Both the position numbers and the translations under genes were made by a program. This document shows positions 1-8,301 of a DNA stretch of 64,000 nucleotides, piece after piece; positions within the stretch are counted from its first letter, which is position 1; each line of letters starts with the position of its first letter. The notes under the pieces were generated by a model. The model was not told the DNA's origin and searched no databases. It saw only the letters and a list, made by a program, of their open reading frames with translations. Source of the stretch: DASQFY01 sp036397815. Lineage in GTDB: Bacteria; Chloroflexota; Limnocylindria; QHBO01. Location: assembly GCA_036397815.1 (NCBI GenBank), contig DASWIE010000083.1, positions 31,977 to 95,976 of the forward strand. Direction: 5' to 3'.

Positions 1-1
1 C

Positions 2-1432
2 CGGAACCGGCAGTACCCCGCCAATGCGTACATCCAGGCCTGGGCGGAGCCGGCCTGGGAGCTGCTGGAGCTGCTCGACGACGTCGGATTCGACGAGGCC
101 GGACGGCGCCTGTCGGCGATCGCCCGAGCACCCTTGGCCCGCCCCGTCCCCGACGACGAGCTGGCGGCTCGACGGCGCCGGGTGCTGGGCAGCGCCCTCG
201 AGCCGCTCAGCTACCGCCAGCCGCTCCACCTCGTTCGTGGGAACGGCGCGTGGATGTACGACGCGTCAGGCCGTCGCTACCTGGACGCCTACAACAACGT
301 GCCGATCGTCGGGCACGCCCATCCGCGAGTGGTCAAGGCCATCGCCCGCCAGGCAGCCACGCTGAACACGAACACTCGCTACCTGCACGAGAACGTGGTC
401 GAGCTGGCCGAGCGCCTGACCGCGACGATGCCCGACGAACTCGACACCGTCATGTTCGTGAACTCCGGCAGCGAGGCGAATGACCTCGCCTGGCGCCTCG
501 CCACGACCGCCAGCGGCGCCGATGCGGGCATCGTCACCGAATGGGGATACCACGGCCTGACCGTGGGCATCGCCCCCTTCTCTCCGTCCGAGTGGCCGCG
601 CGGCGAGCAGCCGGCAGGCGTGGAGACCTATCCGGCCCCCGACACGTACCGCGGCCGGTACGCCGTGGCGTCCGACCCCGCCGGCATCGCCCGCGCCGAG
701 ATGACAGGCGCGGTGGGCCGCCTGGCGGAGCGAGAACGACGGCCGGCCGCACTCTTCCTCGATTCGACCTTCACTGCCGACGGCATCTTCGTTCCACCTG
801 CGGCCGTCGTCCGCGAGCTCGTCGCCGTCGCGCGTGCCGCGGGCGCGCTCTTGATCGCCGACGAGGTCCAATGTGGCTTCGGCCGCACCGGCGACGGGCT
901 CTGGGGCTTCTCCACATGGGGCGTCAGGCCCGACATCGTCACGCTCGGCAAGCCGATGGGCAACGGCCATCCCGTCGCCGCGGTGGTCACCCGGGCCGAG
1001 ATCGTCGACCGCTTCGCCGCGCAGACGACCTGGTTCAGCACCTTCGGCGGCAACCCGGTCGCGTGCGCCGCGGCGCTCGCGGTCCTGGAAGTGATCGAGG
1101 ACGAGCGCCTCGTCGCGCGTGCCGCCGAGGTTGGTGGCCGTCTGGGAGCGGCGCTGGCGGCGCTCGCCGAGCGCCACGGGTCGATCGGTGATGTGCGCGC
1201 CCGGGGCCTCATGGCCGGCGTCGAGCTGGTGATGGATCGCGCCTTGAAGGAGCCGGCGGGAGCGCTTGCCGATCGGGTGAAGAACGCGATGGCCGACCGT
1301 GGCGTGCTCATCGGGACCACGGGCCGCCACGGGAACGTGTTGAAGATTCGACCGCCCCTGTGCCTCACCATCGACGAGGCGGAGCTGATCGGGACGACCC
1401 TCGGCGCGGTGCTGACGGACCTTGGCGGCTGA
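2..1432 (+). CDS. class III aminotransferase, C-terminal part of a larger protein (5' end outside window)
   Basis: A PLP-dependent class III aminotransferase. The cofactor motif DEVQCGFGRTG is followed by TLGKPMGNGHP, which carries the Schiff-base lysine, and the VNSGSEAND and TTWFSTFGGNPV stretches are typical of the fold. The reading frame stays open, without a stop, to the left edge. The residues before the aminotransferase domain (RNRQYPANAYIQAWAEPAWE) are not a normal N-terminus, so this is the end of a longer polypeptide. Fusions of an aminoglycoside-phosphotransferase-like kinase to such aminotransferases are known, related to the ethanolamine-phosphate lyase family, but the N-terminal domain cannot be seen here. 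A TTG at 134 would be the first internal start if the protein were not fused. Substrate unknown. Confidence 0.85.
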   Translation, partial: RNRQYPANAYIQAWAEPAWELLELLDDVGFDEAGRRLSAIARAPLARPVPDDELAARRRRVLGSALEPLSYRQPLHLVRGNGAWMYDASGRRYLDAYNNVPIVGHAHPRVVKAIARQAATLNTNTRYLHENVVELAERLTATMPDELDTVMFVNSGSEANDLAWRLATTASGADAGIVTEWGYHGLTVGIAPFSPSEWPRGEQPAGVETYPAPDTYRGRYAVASDPAGIARAEMTGAVGRLAERERRPAALFLDSTFTADGIFVPPAAVVRELVAVARAAGALLIADEVQCGFGRTGDGLWGFSTWGVRPDIVTLGKPMGNGHPVAAVVTRAEIVDRFAAQTTWFSTFGGNPVACAAALAVLEVIEDERLVARAAEVGGRLGAALAALAERHGSIGDVRARGLMAGVELVMDRALKEPAGALADRVKNAMADRGVLIGTTGRHGNVLKIRPPLCLTIDEAELIGTTLGAVLTDLGG

Positions 1433-1484
1433 AACGGGGGGCGCTTCGCGCGGGACCCTTGCGCGAACCGCTCAAGATGGACCG

Positions 1485-1955
1485 ATGGAATTCGTGGAGA
1501 GCCGGCGCATCGCGGCTTCACCGGAGCGGATCTGGCCATGGATCGACAACGTGTCGCGCTGGAGCGAGTGGTTCACCGAGGCGGAGCGCGGCGAGGTTCT
1601 CTCCGGCTCGGGTCTGGGACGCCGTCAGCGCATGTTCGGCCTGGCGCGCGGCAAGGCGACCGAGATCGACTCGGTGGTGACCGCCTACGAGCCGCCGCAC
1701 CTCCTGCGCTGGCATCACGAGGCCGAGCGCGTCGACGGCAGGCCGGGACCGGTGGTCTTCGCCCGGGACGCGGTGGCTGAGGTCATCATCAAGCCCGATG
1801 GCGACGGCTCGCGGGTGACCTACCGTCTCACCACACAGCCGGGCAACCCACTCTACTGGCTGCTCCTGCGCTTCGCGGCCAATGGCCCGATCCACGCCTC
1901 GTTCAAGACGTCGCTGAATCGCCTCGCGGCACTCGCCGAGGACGCTGGACCCTAG
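1485..1955 (+). CDS. SRPBCC / polyketide-cyclase-like protein
   Basis: A 156-residue protein of the START/SRPBCC (Bet v1-like) ligand-binding fold. It begins MEFVESRRIAASPERIWPWI, the usual first strand and helix of the family, then has NVSRWSEWF and later GDGSRVTYRL, a typical late strand. No catalytic residue can be assigned; the family binds hydrophobic ligands or acts as a cyclase or carrier. The start ATG lies in the context GACCGATG, 53 bp after the aminotransferase stop. The stop overlaps, on the other strand, the stop of the thiolase relic. Confidence 0.8.
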   Translation: MEFVESRRIAASPERIWPWIDNVSRWSEWFTEAERGEVLSGSGLGRRQRMFGLARGKATEIDSVVTAYEPPHLLRWHHEAERVDGRPGPVVFARDAVAEVIIKPDGDGSRVTYRLTTQPGNPLYWLLLRFAANGPIHASFKTSLNRLAALAEDAGP

Positions 1956-2131
1956 ACGGTCTCGACCGCCAGGGCGACCGCTCCCCCGCCCCCCAGGCAG
2001 AGCGTGGCCAGGCGCGTCCGACCGCCGCGCCTGGCGGTCGAGCCGAGCTCGGTAGCGGGAACAGTCGAGAGGCCGCCGCCGAACTTGCCGGACGAGGTCC
2101 GTGCGGCGGAGAGAATGAAGACGTCGGTCAC
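1952..2131 (-). pseudogene. thiolase relic with internal in-frame deletion (59 codons)
   Basis: On the minus strand a GTG-started frame of 59 codons reads VTDVFILSAARTSSGKFGGG and then VPATELGSTA, which is the thiolase (acetyl-CoA acyltransferase) N-terminus. It jumps at once to RRGGRTRLATLCLGGGGAVA and LAVETV, which is the extreme thiolase C-terminus. About 330 residues that normally lie between, including both catalytic cysteines and the catalytic histidine region, are absent. The junction is near the codons for STA/RRGG. A leaderless-type -10 (TACCAT, 2138-2143) is still present before the GTG. The position beside acyl-CoA synthetase and dehydrogenase genes fits a lost beta-oxidation thiolase. 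An assembly error is the alternative explanation. Confidence 0.75.
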
Positions 2132-2137
2132 GTGGTG

Positions 2138-2143
2138 ATGGTA
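2138..2143 (-). promoter_or_regulatory. -10 element of the thiolase relic
   Basis: TACCAT (minus strand) ends 6 nt before the GTG at 2131. This matches the leaderless promoter pattern of many genes in this window and suggests that the relic may still be transcribed. Confidence 0.4.
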
Positions 2144-2175
2144 CCGCCCCCAAGCGTGCGGTGCGCTCGGCCGAA

Positions 2176-2296
2176 GGATCGCCGCTGGCGATCAATGGAC
2201 GCCCGAAGGGGCTGGAGGCGCGCCGAGTGATCGCCCCACGCAATCAAGCGACGCCGAGACGAGGGTCCGAGCGCGCATAGATCGCCGCCAGCGATA
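2176..2296. repeat. dispersed palindromic repeat, copy A
   Basis: A 121-bp non-coding element beginning GGATCGCCGCTGGCGATC and ending GATCGCCGCCAGCGATA. Its two ends are imperfect inverted repeats of each other. A related 119-bp copy lies at 23612-23730, sharing for instance GGCGATC(A/T)ATGGACGCC, and a half copy at 35689-35716. It looks like a REP/MITE-class element rather than a gene. Confidence 0.55.
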
Positions 2297-2307
2297 CTCG
2301 CCGGTGG

Positions 2308-4266
2308 TCACTCCCTGGCGTCGCCCTCGAAGAGCTCCGCCACCTTGTCCGCCCACGTCTCCTTGACGACGCGGACCTTCACCTTCATCGAGGGGGTGAG
2401 CTCGCCCTCCTCCTCGGTCAACAGGCGCGGCAGGAGCGCGACGCGCCGTGGGCGCTCGTAGATGGCGAAGCCGTCCAGCTTGGCCTTCACCTCGGCGTCG
2501 ATCAGCTTCTCCACCGACCGCTCCCTGACCAGCTGCTCCGGTGGCATCTCGGCAATCCCGTTGGCGGCCGCCCAGGCGCTCAGCTCCTCGAAGTCCGGCG
2601 CGATGAGCGCGCCGGTGTACGGCTGCCTGTCGCCCAGGATGACCGCCTGACCGATGAACTTCGAGCTCGACAGCGCCGCCTCCATTGGTGCCGGGCTCAC
2701 GTTCTTGCCGTTGGCCAGCACGATGATGTTCTTGAGCCGATCGGTGATCCGGATGCGGCCGATCTCGTCCAGCTCACCGATGTCGCCGGTGTGGAACCAT
2801 CTGTCGGGGTCGATGGCGCGTGCGGTCTCGGCCGGATCGTTGAGATAGCCGCGCATCACCTGTGGACCGCGCACCAGGATCTCGCCGGTCTGCCCGTCGA
2901 TGCGCACCTCGGTATCGGGCGCGGGGCGTCCGACCGTGCCGAATACGAAGTCGTCGGGTCGGTTGATCGACACGAACGGGCTCGTCTCGGTCAGTCCGTA
3001 GCCCTCCAGCACCAGCATCCCCATCCCGTAGAAGAACTCGCCGATCTCTCGCGACAGCGGCGCCGAGCCGGAGACGAAGTAGCGCACCCGCCCGCCGGTG
3101 CGCGCCCGGATCTTGCCGAAGACCAGGGCATCCGCGACCTTCAGCTGCAGACGCAGCCAGAGCGAGTCGGAGCGCGCGGCCAGGTGGTTCGCGTACTTCT
3201 GCTTGCCCAGCCCGGCGGCCCACCAGAAGATGCGCTGCTTCAGGTGCGAGCCGGACTCGATGGTCGATAGGACGCGGGCGTAGACGCGCTCGTAGAGGCG
3301 AGGCACGGCGACCATCACGGTCGGTCGCACCTCGGCCATGTTGATCGGCAGGCGCTCGATGAGGGGCTCGGCATAGGCGATCAGCGAGCCGCGGCCCAGC
3401 GGCACCACCATCCCGGCCACGCGCTCGTAGATGTGGCTGAGGGGCAGCCAGGAGAGGAAGGTATCGGTCTCGTAGAAGTCGACGACCTGGATGACGGCCT
3501 CGTAGTTGAAGACCAGGTTGCCGTGGGTGAGCATCGCGCCCTTCGGGTTGGCGGTCGTCCCGGAGGTGTGGATGATGGTGGCCAGCTGGTCACGCGTGAT
3601 CTCGCGCCAGCCCTCGTCCCACAGCACGCGATGCCCGGCATCGGGGGGCGCCAGCTCGAAGACGTCGTCGAAGGTGATGGCGCCCGCCGGCAGGGTGCCA
3701 CGCTCCTCGATGACCACGATCTTCTCGATCGTCGGGCACTCGGCCCGGATCGACTCGATCTTGGCCGCCTGCTGCGCGTTCTCGACCACGATCAGCTTGG
3801 CGCCCACGTTGTTGATGATGAAGGCGGCCTGGTTCGCCTCCGAGCTGGGGTAGATCGGGCAGGTGACGGCCCCCAGGGCCATCCCCGCCAGGTCCGCCAC
3901 CAGCCAGGCGGGTCGGGTGCGGCTCACGATGCAGATGCGGTCGTCCGCCATCACGCCAAGCGCCTGGAAGCCCAGGGAGACGTCGCGGATCCAGTCCCAG
4001 GTCTCGCGGTAGCTGGTCGTCCGCCACTGCGCCTCTTCCTCGGTCTCGGCCTCGCCGCCGGTGTGCCGACGGGAGCGAGGCAGCTTCCAGCGCAGCGCGG
4101 GGCGGTCGGGGCTGCGCTCCACCGAGCGGTGGATCAGGTCGATGAGGTTGGAGGCTGGCTCGCCCTCGACCACGAGCGCCTCGACCGGCGCGACCTGCGC
4201 CCGATGTCCAGGCGCTCCCCCCGGTGCCTCTTCGACTCGCCGCTCGGGCTCGGTGCTGGTGGTCAC
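2308..4266 (-). CDS. long-chain fatty acid--CoA ligase (AMP-forming)
   Basis: A 652-residue acyl-CoA synthetase that activates fatty acids with ATP and CoA. The AMP-binding signature IIHTSGTTANPKGAM lies near residue 250. GYGLTETSP and the GDIGELDEIGRIRITDR hinge region follow, and the C-terminal catalytic loop has VLANGKNVSP. The start is a GTG preceded by GAGGGAGGCCAATCC, a clear ribosome-binding site, which decides it over in-frame codons further upstream. It lies downstream of an acyl-CoA dehydrogenase and a 3-hydroxyacyl-CoA dehydrogenase on the same strand, so it probably feeds the same beta-oxidation pathway. Confidence 0.92.
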   Translation of the reverse strand: MTTSTEPERRVEEAPGGAPGHRAQVAPVEALVVEGEPASNLIDLIHRSVERSPDRPALRWKLPRSRRHTGGEAETEEEAQWRTTSYRETWDWIRDVSLGFQALGVMADDRICIVSRTRPAWLVADLAGMALGAVTCPIYPSSEANQAAFIINNVGAKLIVVENAQQAAKIESIRAECPTIEKIVVIEERGTLPAGAITFDDVFELAPPDAGHRVLWDEGWREITRDQLATIIHTSGTTANPKGAMLTHGNLVFNYEAVIQVVDFYETDTFLSWLPLSHIYERVAGMVVPLGRGSLIAYAEPLIERLPINMAEVRPTVMVAVPRLYERVYARVLSTIESGSHLKQRIFWWAAGLGKQKYANHLAARSDSLWLRLQLKVADALVFGKIRARTGGRVRYFVSGSAPLSREIGEFFYGMGMLVLEGYGLTETSPFVSINRPDDFVFGTVGRPAPDTEVRIDGQTGEILVRGPQVMRGYLNDPAETARAIDPDRWFHTGDIGELDEIGRIRITDRLKNIIVLANGKNVSPAPMEAALSSSKFIGQAVILGDRQPYTGALIAPDFEELSAWAAANGIAEMPPEQLVRERSVEKLIDAEVKAKLDGFAIYERPRRVALLPRLLTEEEGELTPSMKVKVRVVKETWADKVAELFEGDARE

Positions 4267-4318
4267 GGATTGGCCTCCCTCGTGGATCGGTGGCCGCATG
4301 GTGCGACGGGGACACTGC

Positions 4319-4348
4319 GGTCGAACAGCGGTTGGTCGAACAGCGGTT
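4319..4348. repeat. 15-bp tandem duplication
   Basis: GGTCGAACAGCGGTT occurs twice in direct succession, with a third partial GGTCGGTCAGC after it, in the short gap between the acyl-CoA dehydrogenase stop and the acyl-CoA ligase start. It is probably a slippage product and no function is evident. Confidence 0.6.
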
Positions 4349-4354
4349 GGTCGG

Positions 4355-5542
4355 TCAGCCCGTTCGCCGCACCTCATCGATGAGCTGCTGGGCGATGACG
4401 AGCCGATGGATCTGGTTGGTGCCCTCGTAGATCTGCGCGCCCTTCGCGTCGCGCATGAAGCGCTCGACCGGATTGTCGCGGCTGTAGCCCGCGCCACCGT
4501 AGATCTGCACCGCGTCGGTCGCGACCCGCATGGCGGCGTCGGATGCGTACATCTTGGCCATGCTGCTCGCCGCGTTGATCGGCTGCCCCGCGTCCCGCAG
4601 GCGCGCCGCGCGCCAGGTGAGCAGCCTGGCTGCCTCGACCGCGACGGCGGCGTCGGCCAGCATGGCCTGGATCATCTCCTGGTCGGCGATCGGACGGCCG
4701 AACTGGCTGCGCTGGGTCGCGTAGCGAGTCGCGTGCTCCAGGGCGGCTCGCGCCAGGCCGACGCAGGCCGCCGCAATGCCGATCCGGCCGGCGCCCAGGG
4801 CGCTGAGCGCCACCTTCAGGCCCTGCCCCTCCTCGCCGAGCCGGTTGTCGAGCGGGACCTTCGCCCCGTCGAAGATCAGCTCGGTCGAGACGGAGTCGCG
4901 GATCCCCATCTTTCGCTCGTGGCTCCCGACACGGAACCCCGGGGTGTCGCGCTCGACCACGAAGGCGGTGATGCCGTCGCGGCCGAGCGAGCGGTCGATG
5001 GTGGCGAAGGCGATGATCACCTCGGCGTCCGCGCCGTTCGTGATCCAGACCTTGGTGCCGGTGAGCGCGTAGCCGTCATCTCCCCGCTCGGCACGCAGCG
5101 CGATGGCCGACGCGTCCGACCCGGCTCCGGGCTCGGTCAGGGCGAAGGCCCCCAGGTGCCGGCCGGCGGTCATAGGTGGTAGGAACCGATCCTTCTGCGC
5201 ATCGGTCCCGAAGGTGAGGATCGGGAGCTGCGCCAGGATGTGGACCGAGAGGCTGATCGCCATCCCCATGTCTTCCGCGGCGATCTCCTCGCAGGCCAGG
5301 ATCCAGGCGAAGGTGGACATTCCCGCGCCGCCGTACTGCTCCGGGTAGGGAAGCCCGGTCAGGCCCAGCGCACCCATCCGGGTGAAGAGGGCGCGATCGT
5401 AGCGCTCCTCCTCGTCGCGCCGGGCGACGGTGGGCGCCAGCTCACGCTGCGCGAAGAGAGCGGCCGTCTCACGCACGCCGCGCTCCTCCTCGGTGAGCGC
5501 GAACGGGTCTGGCCGGTGCAAGGCGGCGGCGGCGGTGCTCAT
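4355..5542 (-). CDS. acyl-CoA dehydrogenase
   Basis: A 395-residue FAD-dependent acyl-CoA dehydrogenase catalysing the first oxidation of beta-oxidation and passing electrons to ETF. The FAD/substrate signature AFALTEPGAGSDASA and the C-terminal QIYEGTNQIHR are present; the Glu of the latter is the usual catalytic base in short- and branched-chain members. Its ATG overlaps the stop of the upstream 3-hydroxyacyl-CoA dehydrogenase (TGATG), so the two are translationally coupled. Chain-length preference cannot be read from the sequence. Confidence 0.95.
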   Translation of the reverse strand: MSTAAAALHRPDPFALTEEERGVRETAALFAQRELAPTVARRDEEERYDRALFTRMGALGLTGLPYPEQYGGAGMSTFAWILACEEIAAEDMGMAISLSVHILAQLPILTFGTDAQKDRFLPPMTAGRHLGAFALTEPGAGSDASAIALRAERGDDGYALTGTKVWITNGADAEVIIAFATIDRSLGRDGITAFVVERDTPGFRVGSHERKMGIRDSVSTELIFDGAKVPLDNRLGEEGQGLKVALSALGAGRIGIAAACVGLARAALEHATRYATQRSQFGRPIADQEMIQAMLADAAVAVEAARLLTWRAARLRDAGQPINAASSMAKMYASDAAMRVATDAVQIYGGAGYSRDNPVERFMRDAKGAQIYEGTNQIHRLVIAQQLIDEVRRTG

Positions 5543-6414
5543 CAGGCGATCTTGTTCCCCTGCTCGTCGTAGCGGTAGAAGCCGCGCCCCGCCTTGCGGC
5601 CCAGGTGCCCGGCGACGACCATCTGCCGGAGCAGCGGCGCGGCGCGGAACTTCGGATCGCCGAAGCCACGATGCAGGACGTCCAGCACGCCGAGCATCAC
5701 GTCGTTCCCGATGAAGTCGGACAGCTCCAGCGGGCCCATCGGATGGTTGAGGCCGAGCTTCGCCCCGGTGTCGATGTCCTGCGCCGTGCCTGTCGACTCC
5801 ATCAGCGCGAAGATGGCCTCGTTGATGAACGGGCCGAGCATGCGGTTCACCAGGAAGCCGGGCATGTCGCGCGACTCGATCACGGTCTTGCCCAGCTCGG
5901 CGGCGAAGGCGCGGCTTGCCGCGTGGGTGGCATCATCGGTCTCCAGCCCGCGGATGATCTCGACCAGGCCCATGACCGGGACCGGCGAGAAGAAATGAAG
6001 GCCGATGAACTTTGCTGGGCGGTCGGTCGCCGTGGCCAGGCCGGTGATGCTGATGCTGCTGGTGTTGGAGGCGAAGATCGCGTGCGGAGCAGCCGACCCG
6101 GAGACGCGCGCCCACGTCTCACGCTTCAGCGCCTCGTCCTCGAAGATCGCCTCGATCACGATGTCGTGGCCGCCTGCGCCCTCGGTCCCCACGGCGGTGC
6201 CGACGCGCTGCAGGATCTCATCGGCGGTCGCCTGCTCCAGCTTTCCCTTCGAGACCTGGCGGGCAAGGTTGCCGGCGATCCGCTCGCGCCCCGCGTCGGC
6301 GAGCTCAGCTGTTCGATCCGAAAGCGTCACCGACTTGCCGGCGGCGGCGCTCACCTGGGCGATCCCATGCCCCATCAGGCCAGCGCCAACGACGTAGACC
6401 CGCTCGATGCCCAT
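5542..6414 (-). CDS. 3-hydroxybutyryl-CoA / 3-hydroxyacyl-CoA dehydrogenase
   Basis: A 290-residue NAD-dependent dehydrogenase that oxidises 3-hydroxyacyl-CoA to 3-oxoacyl-CoA. The Rossmann motif VYVVGAGLMGHGIAQ is at the very N-terminus. FASNTSSISIT and GLHFFSPVPVMGLVEII carry the catalytic Ser/His region, and FVLNR-like FLVNRMLGPFINEA leads into the C-terminal dimerisation domain with the GLNHPMGPLEL motif. The -10 TAGGCT lies 8 nt before the ATG, inside the 3' end of the GNAT gene, so it has its own probably leaderless promoter although it follows that gene closely. Confidence 0.95.
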   Translation of the reverse strand: MGIERVYVVGAGLMGHGIAQVSAAAGKSVTLSDRTAELADAGRERIAGNLARQVSKGKLEQATADEILQRVGTAVGTEGAGGHDIVIEAIFEDEALKRETWARVSGSAAPHAIFASNTSSISITGLATATDRPAKFIGLHFFSPVPVMGLVEIIRGLETDDATHAASRAFAAELGKTVIESRDMPGFLVNRMLGPFINEAIFALMESTGTAQDIDTGAKLGLNHPMGPLELSDFIGNDVMLGVLDVLHRGFGDPKFRAAPLLRQMVVAGHLGRKAGRGFYRYDEQGNKIA

Positions 6415-6420
6415 GGCCGG

Positions 6421-6927
6421 CTAGCCTACCAGCCGCAGGAGCATGGTCGGGTTCCCCGGTGTGCCCCCCGCGCTGCGGAAGCCCATCGACTGGTAGAGGG
6501 CCACCGCGGGCGCGTTGTTGGCGTCCACGCTCAGGCTGAGCGCCTCGATCCCTTCGCTTCGTGCGCGGTCGAAGAGGGCGGTGAGCAGCGCGCGGCCGAT
6601 GCCCCGCCCGCGCCACGCCGCCTCCACGCCGACGCTGATCTCGGGGATCCGCTCTGCCACGAAGCCATAGCCGGGCTGAGCGGCGGGAAAGTGCCGGTGC
6701 CAGGCCGCGCCGACCGGCTCGCCGGCCACTTCGGCAATCACCCCGGCATCGCCGGGACGACCCCAGCCCACCAGGTAGGGCGAAAGCCCAGCGTCCTGCT
6801 TGACCGCGTCGACGGGAGGTGGCTCAGTGGGTGGCAGGTCGGCGCTGAACGAGAGCACGCGCCACAGGAACGGCTCGTCGGCCGGCGTCACGCTTCGGAT
6901 CACGAGCGCGGACGCGCCGGGTGTCAT
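6421..6927 (-). CDS. GNAT family N-acetyltransferase
   Basis: A 168-residue acetyltransferase of the GNAT fold. The acetyl-CoA-binding motif A reads VEAAWRGRGIGRALL (Q/RxxGxG/A type), followed by the motif B region NNAPAVALYQSMGFR. Substrate unknown. Its ATG overlaps the stop of the MeaB gene (ATGA), so it is probably the last gene of the mutase-subunit/MeaB operon. Confidence 0.9.
   Translation of the reverse strand: MTPGASALVIRSVTPADEPFLWRVLSFSADLPPTEPPPVDAVKQDAGLSPYLVGWGRPGDAGVIAEVAGEPVGAAWHRHFPAAQPGYGFVAERIPEISVGVEAAWRGRGIGRALLTALFDRARSEGIEALSLSVDANNAPAVALYQSMGFRSAGGTPGNPTMLLRLVG
6423..6428 (-). promoter_or_regulatory. -10 element for 3-hydroxyacyl-CoA dehydrogenase gene
   Basis: TAGGCT on the minus strand ends 8 nt before the ATG at 6414, and there is no Shine-Dalgarno sequence. 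Leaderless pattern. Confidence 0.55.
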
Positions 6928-7841
6928 TGCAGGAGCCGCTCGGCGGCGGTCGCGGGATCGAGCTCGCGCGAGGCGATCGCGTCGACGGTCGCAGCCCAGT
7001 CCGGGCCGGAAGCTGCACGTCGAGCGGCCGCGTCACCCAGCGCCCGCCGCAGCTGGCCCGCCGCCCGTTCGCGCGCCCGGTCGGGGTCGCGCGCCACCAA
7101 GCGATGTGCGTCGATGGCGTCGGTCAATGCCGCCACGCCCTCGCCGGTGGTCGCGGTCGTCATGAGCACGTGCGGGGGCTTGCGCTTCACCCGCCCGCCC
7201 GCCGTCGAGAGCATGGCGCGCAGCTGCCGGGCGGCGCGGTCGGCACCTGGGCGATCGGCCTTGTTCACGACCAGCACGTCGGCGACCTCCAGCAGGCCAG
7301 CCTTGATGGCCTGCACCTCGTCTCCCATCTCCGGCACCTCGACCACCACAGTAGTCTCGGCCAGCCGCGCAACCTCAACCTCGCTCTGCCCAGCGCCGAC
7401 GGTCTCGACCAGCACCGGGTCGAAGCCCGCCGCATCCAGCGCCCCCGCCGCGATCCAGGTCGCCGCTGACAGGCCGCCCAGCTCCCCGCGCGACGCCATC
7501 GATCGCACGAAGACGTCGGGGTCGGCGGCATGCTCCATCATCCGGATGCGGTCGCCCATGATCGCGCCGCCCGTGTACGGAGACGACGGGTCGACCGCCA
7601 GGATCCCGACCCGCCTGCCGCGCCGGCGCCACTCGGCGGCGAGCGCGTTGACGAGCGTCGACTTACCGCTGCCCGGCGGCCCGGTGATTCCGACCAGATG
7701 GGCGCCCTTGCTGGCGCGGAAGAGCGCCGGCAGCAGGTCGCGCATTCCGGGCGCGTCGTTCTCGATGGCGGTCAACAGCCGCGCCAGCGGTCCGCGCTCG
7801 CCGGCTACGGCACCGCGCATCACCTCGGCGAGGTCGGCCAC
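6924..7841 (-). CDS. meaB: methylmalonyl-CoA mutase-associated GTPase (MeaB/ArgK family)
   Basis: A 305-residue G3E-type P-loop GTPase that protects and reloads B12-dependent acyl-CoA mutases. Walker A is GITGPPGSGKSTL. The family motif ILAVDPSSPYTGGAIMGDRIRM and VETVGAGQSEVEV (Walker B/switch) follow, then the NKAD base-recognition motif. The gene starts 7 nt after the stop of the mutase B12-binding subunit and overlaps the GNAT gene at its end. I chose the GTG at 7841; an in-frame ATG at 7820 is possible. Its client is probably the split mutase encoded at 7849-8286 and 26315-28063. Confidence 0.93.
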   Translation of the reverse strand: MADLAEVMRGAVAGERGPLARLLTAIENDAPGMRDLLPALFRASKGAHLVGITGPPGSGKSTLVNALAAEWRRRGRRVGILAVDPSSPYTGGAIMGDRIRMMEHAADPDVFVRSMASRGELGGLSAATWIAAGALDAAGFDPVLVETVGAGQSEVEVARLAETTVVVEVPEMGDEVQAIKAGLLEVADVLVVNKADRPGADRAARQLRAMLSTAGGRVKRKPPHVLMTTATTGEGVAALTDAIDAHRLVARDPDRARERAAGQLRRALGDAAARRAASGPDWAATVDAIASRELDPATAAERLLQ

Positions 7842-7848
7842 GCTCCGA

Positions 7849-8286
7849 TCAGGCGCGCTTGCGCGCGTGCTCGCGGAAGTAGCGCGCCACCTGGCCGATG
7901 CTCGTGCCGGGACCGAAGATCTCGGCGATCCCGGCCTCCTTGAGCTTGCCGACGTCCGCATCGGGGATGATCCCGCCGGCGGCGACCAGGACGTCGTCCA
8001 TGCCGCGCTCGCGGACGAGCTGCGCGATGCGCGGCAGCAGGGTCATGTGCGCGCCGGACAGGATCGAGAGGCCGACCACGTCCACGTCCTCCTGCTCGGC
8101 GGCGTCGGCGATCATCTCCGGCGTCTGGCGCAGCCCGGTGTAGATCACCTCGAAGCCCTCGTCGCGTAGGCCGCGGGCAAGCACCTTGGCCCCGCGATCG
8201 TGGCCGTCCAGGCCCGGCTTGGCGATCAGGACCCGGATCGGCGTCGAGCGGGCGTCAGTCGAGCGGGCGTCATCGGTCTGGCTCAT
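7849..8286 (-). CDS. B12-binding subunit of acyl-CoA (methylmalonyl-CoA type) mutase
   Basis: A 145-residue stand-alone cobalamin-binding domain. The DxHxxG motif is [10 protein letters not shown], whose His is the lower axial cobalt ligand; the S-x-L motif is LSILSGAH and the GG motif is [11 protein letters not shown]. This is the small subunit of a split mutase; the catalytic TIM-barrel subunit is about 18 kb away at 26315-28063. A TAGAAT -10 lies 9 nt before the ATG, so it is probably leaderless. It heads an operon with MeaB and a GNAT. Confidence 0.93.
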   Translation of the reverse strand: MSQTDDARSTDARSTPIRVLIAKPGLDGHDRGAKVLARGLRDEGFEVIYTGLRQTPEMIADAAEQEDVDVVGLSILSGAHMTLLPRIAQLVRERGMDDVLVAAGGIIPDADVGKLKEAGIAEIFGPGTSIGQVARYFREHARKRA

Positions 8287-8295
8287 GCGGGCCCG

Positions 8296-8301
8296 ATTCT
8301 A
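8296..8301 (-). promoter_or_regulatory. -10 element for mutase small subunit operon
   Basis: TAGAAT on the minus strand ends 9 nt before the ATG at 8286 and overlaps the stop codon of the upstream pterin dehydratase gene. Leaderless pattern. Confidence 0.6.

Noticed and set aside
5605..8169. An 854-residue open frame on the plus strand
   Set aside because: It is the antisense of the dehydrogenase, GNAT, MeaB and mutase genes; Arg/Pro/Ala-rich composition, no domains. Long antisense frames are expected at this GC content.
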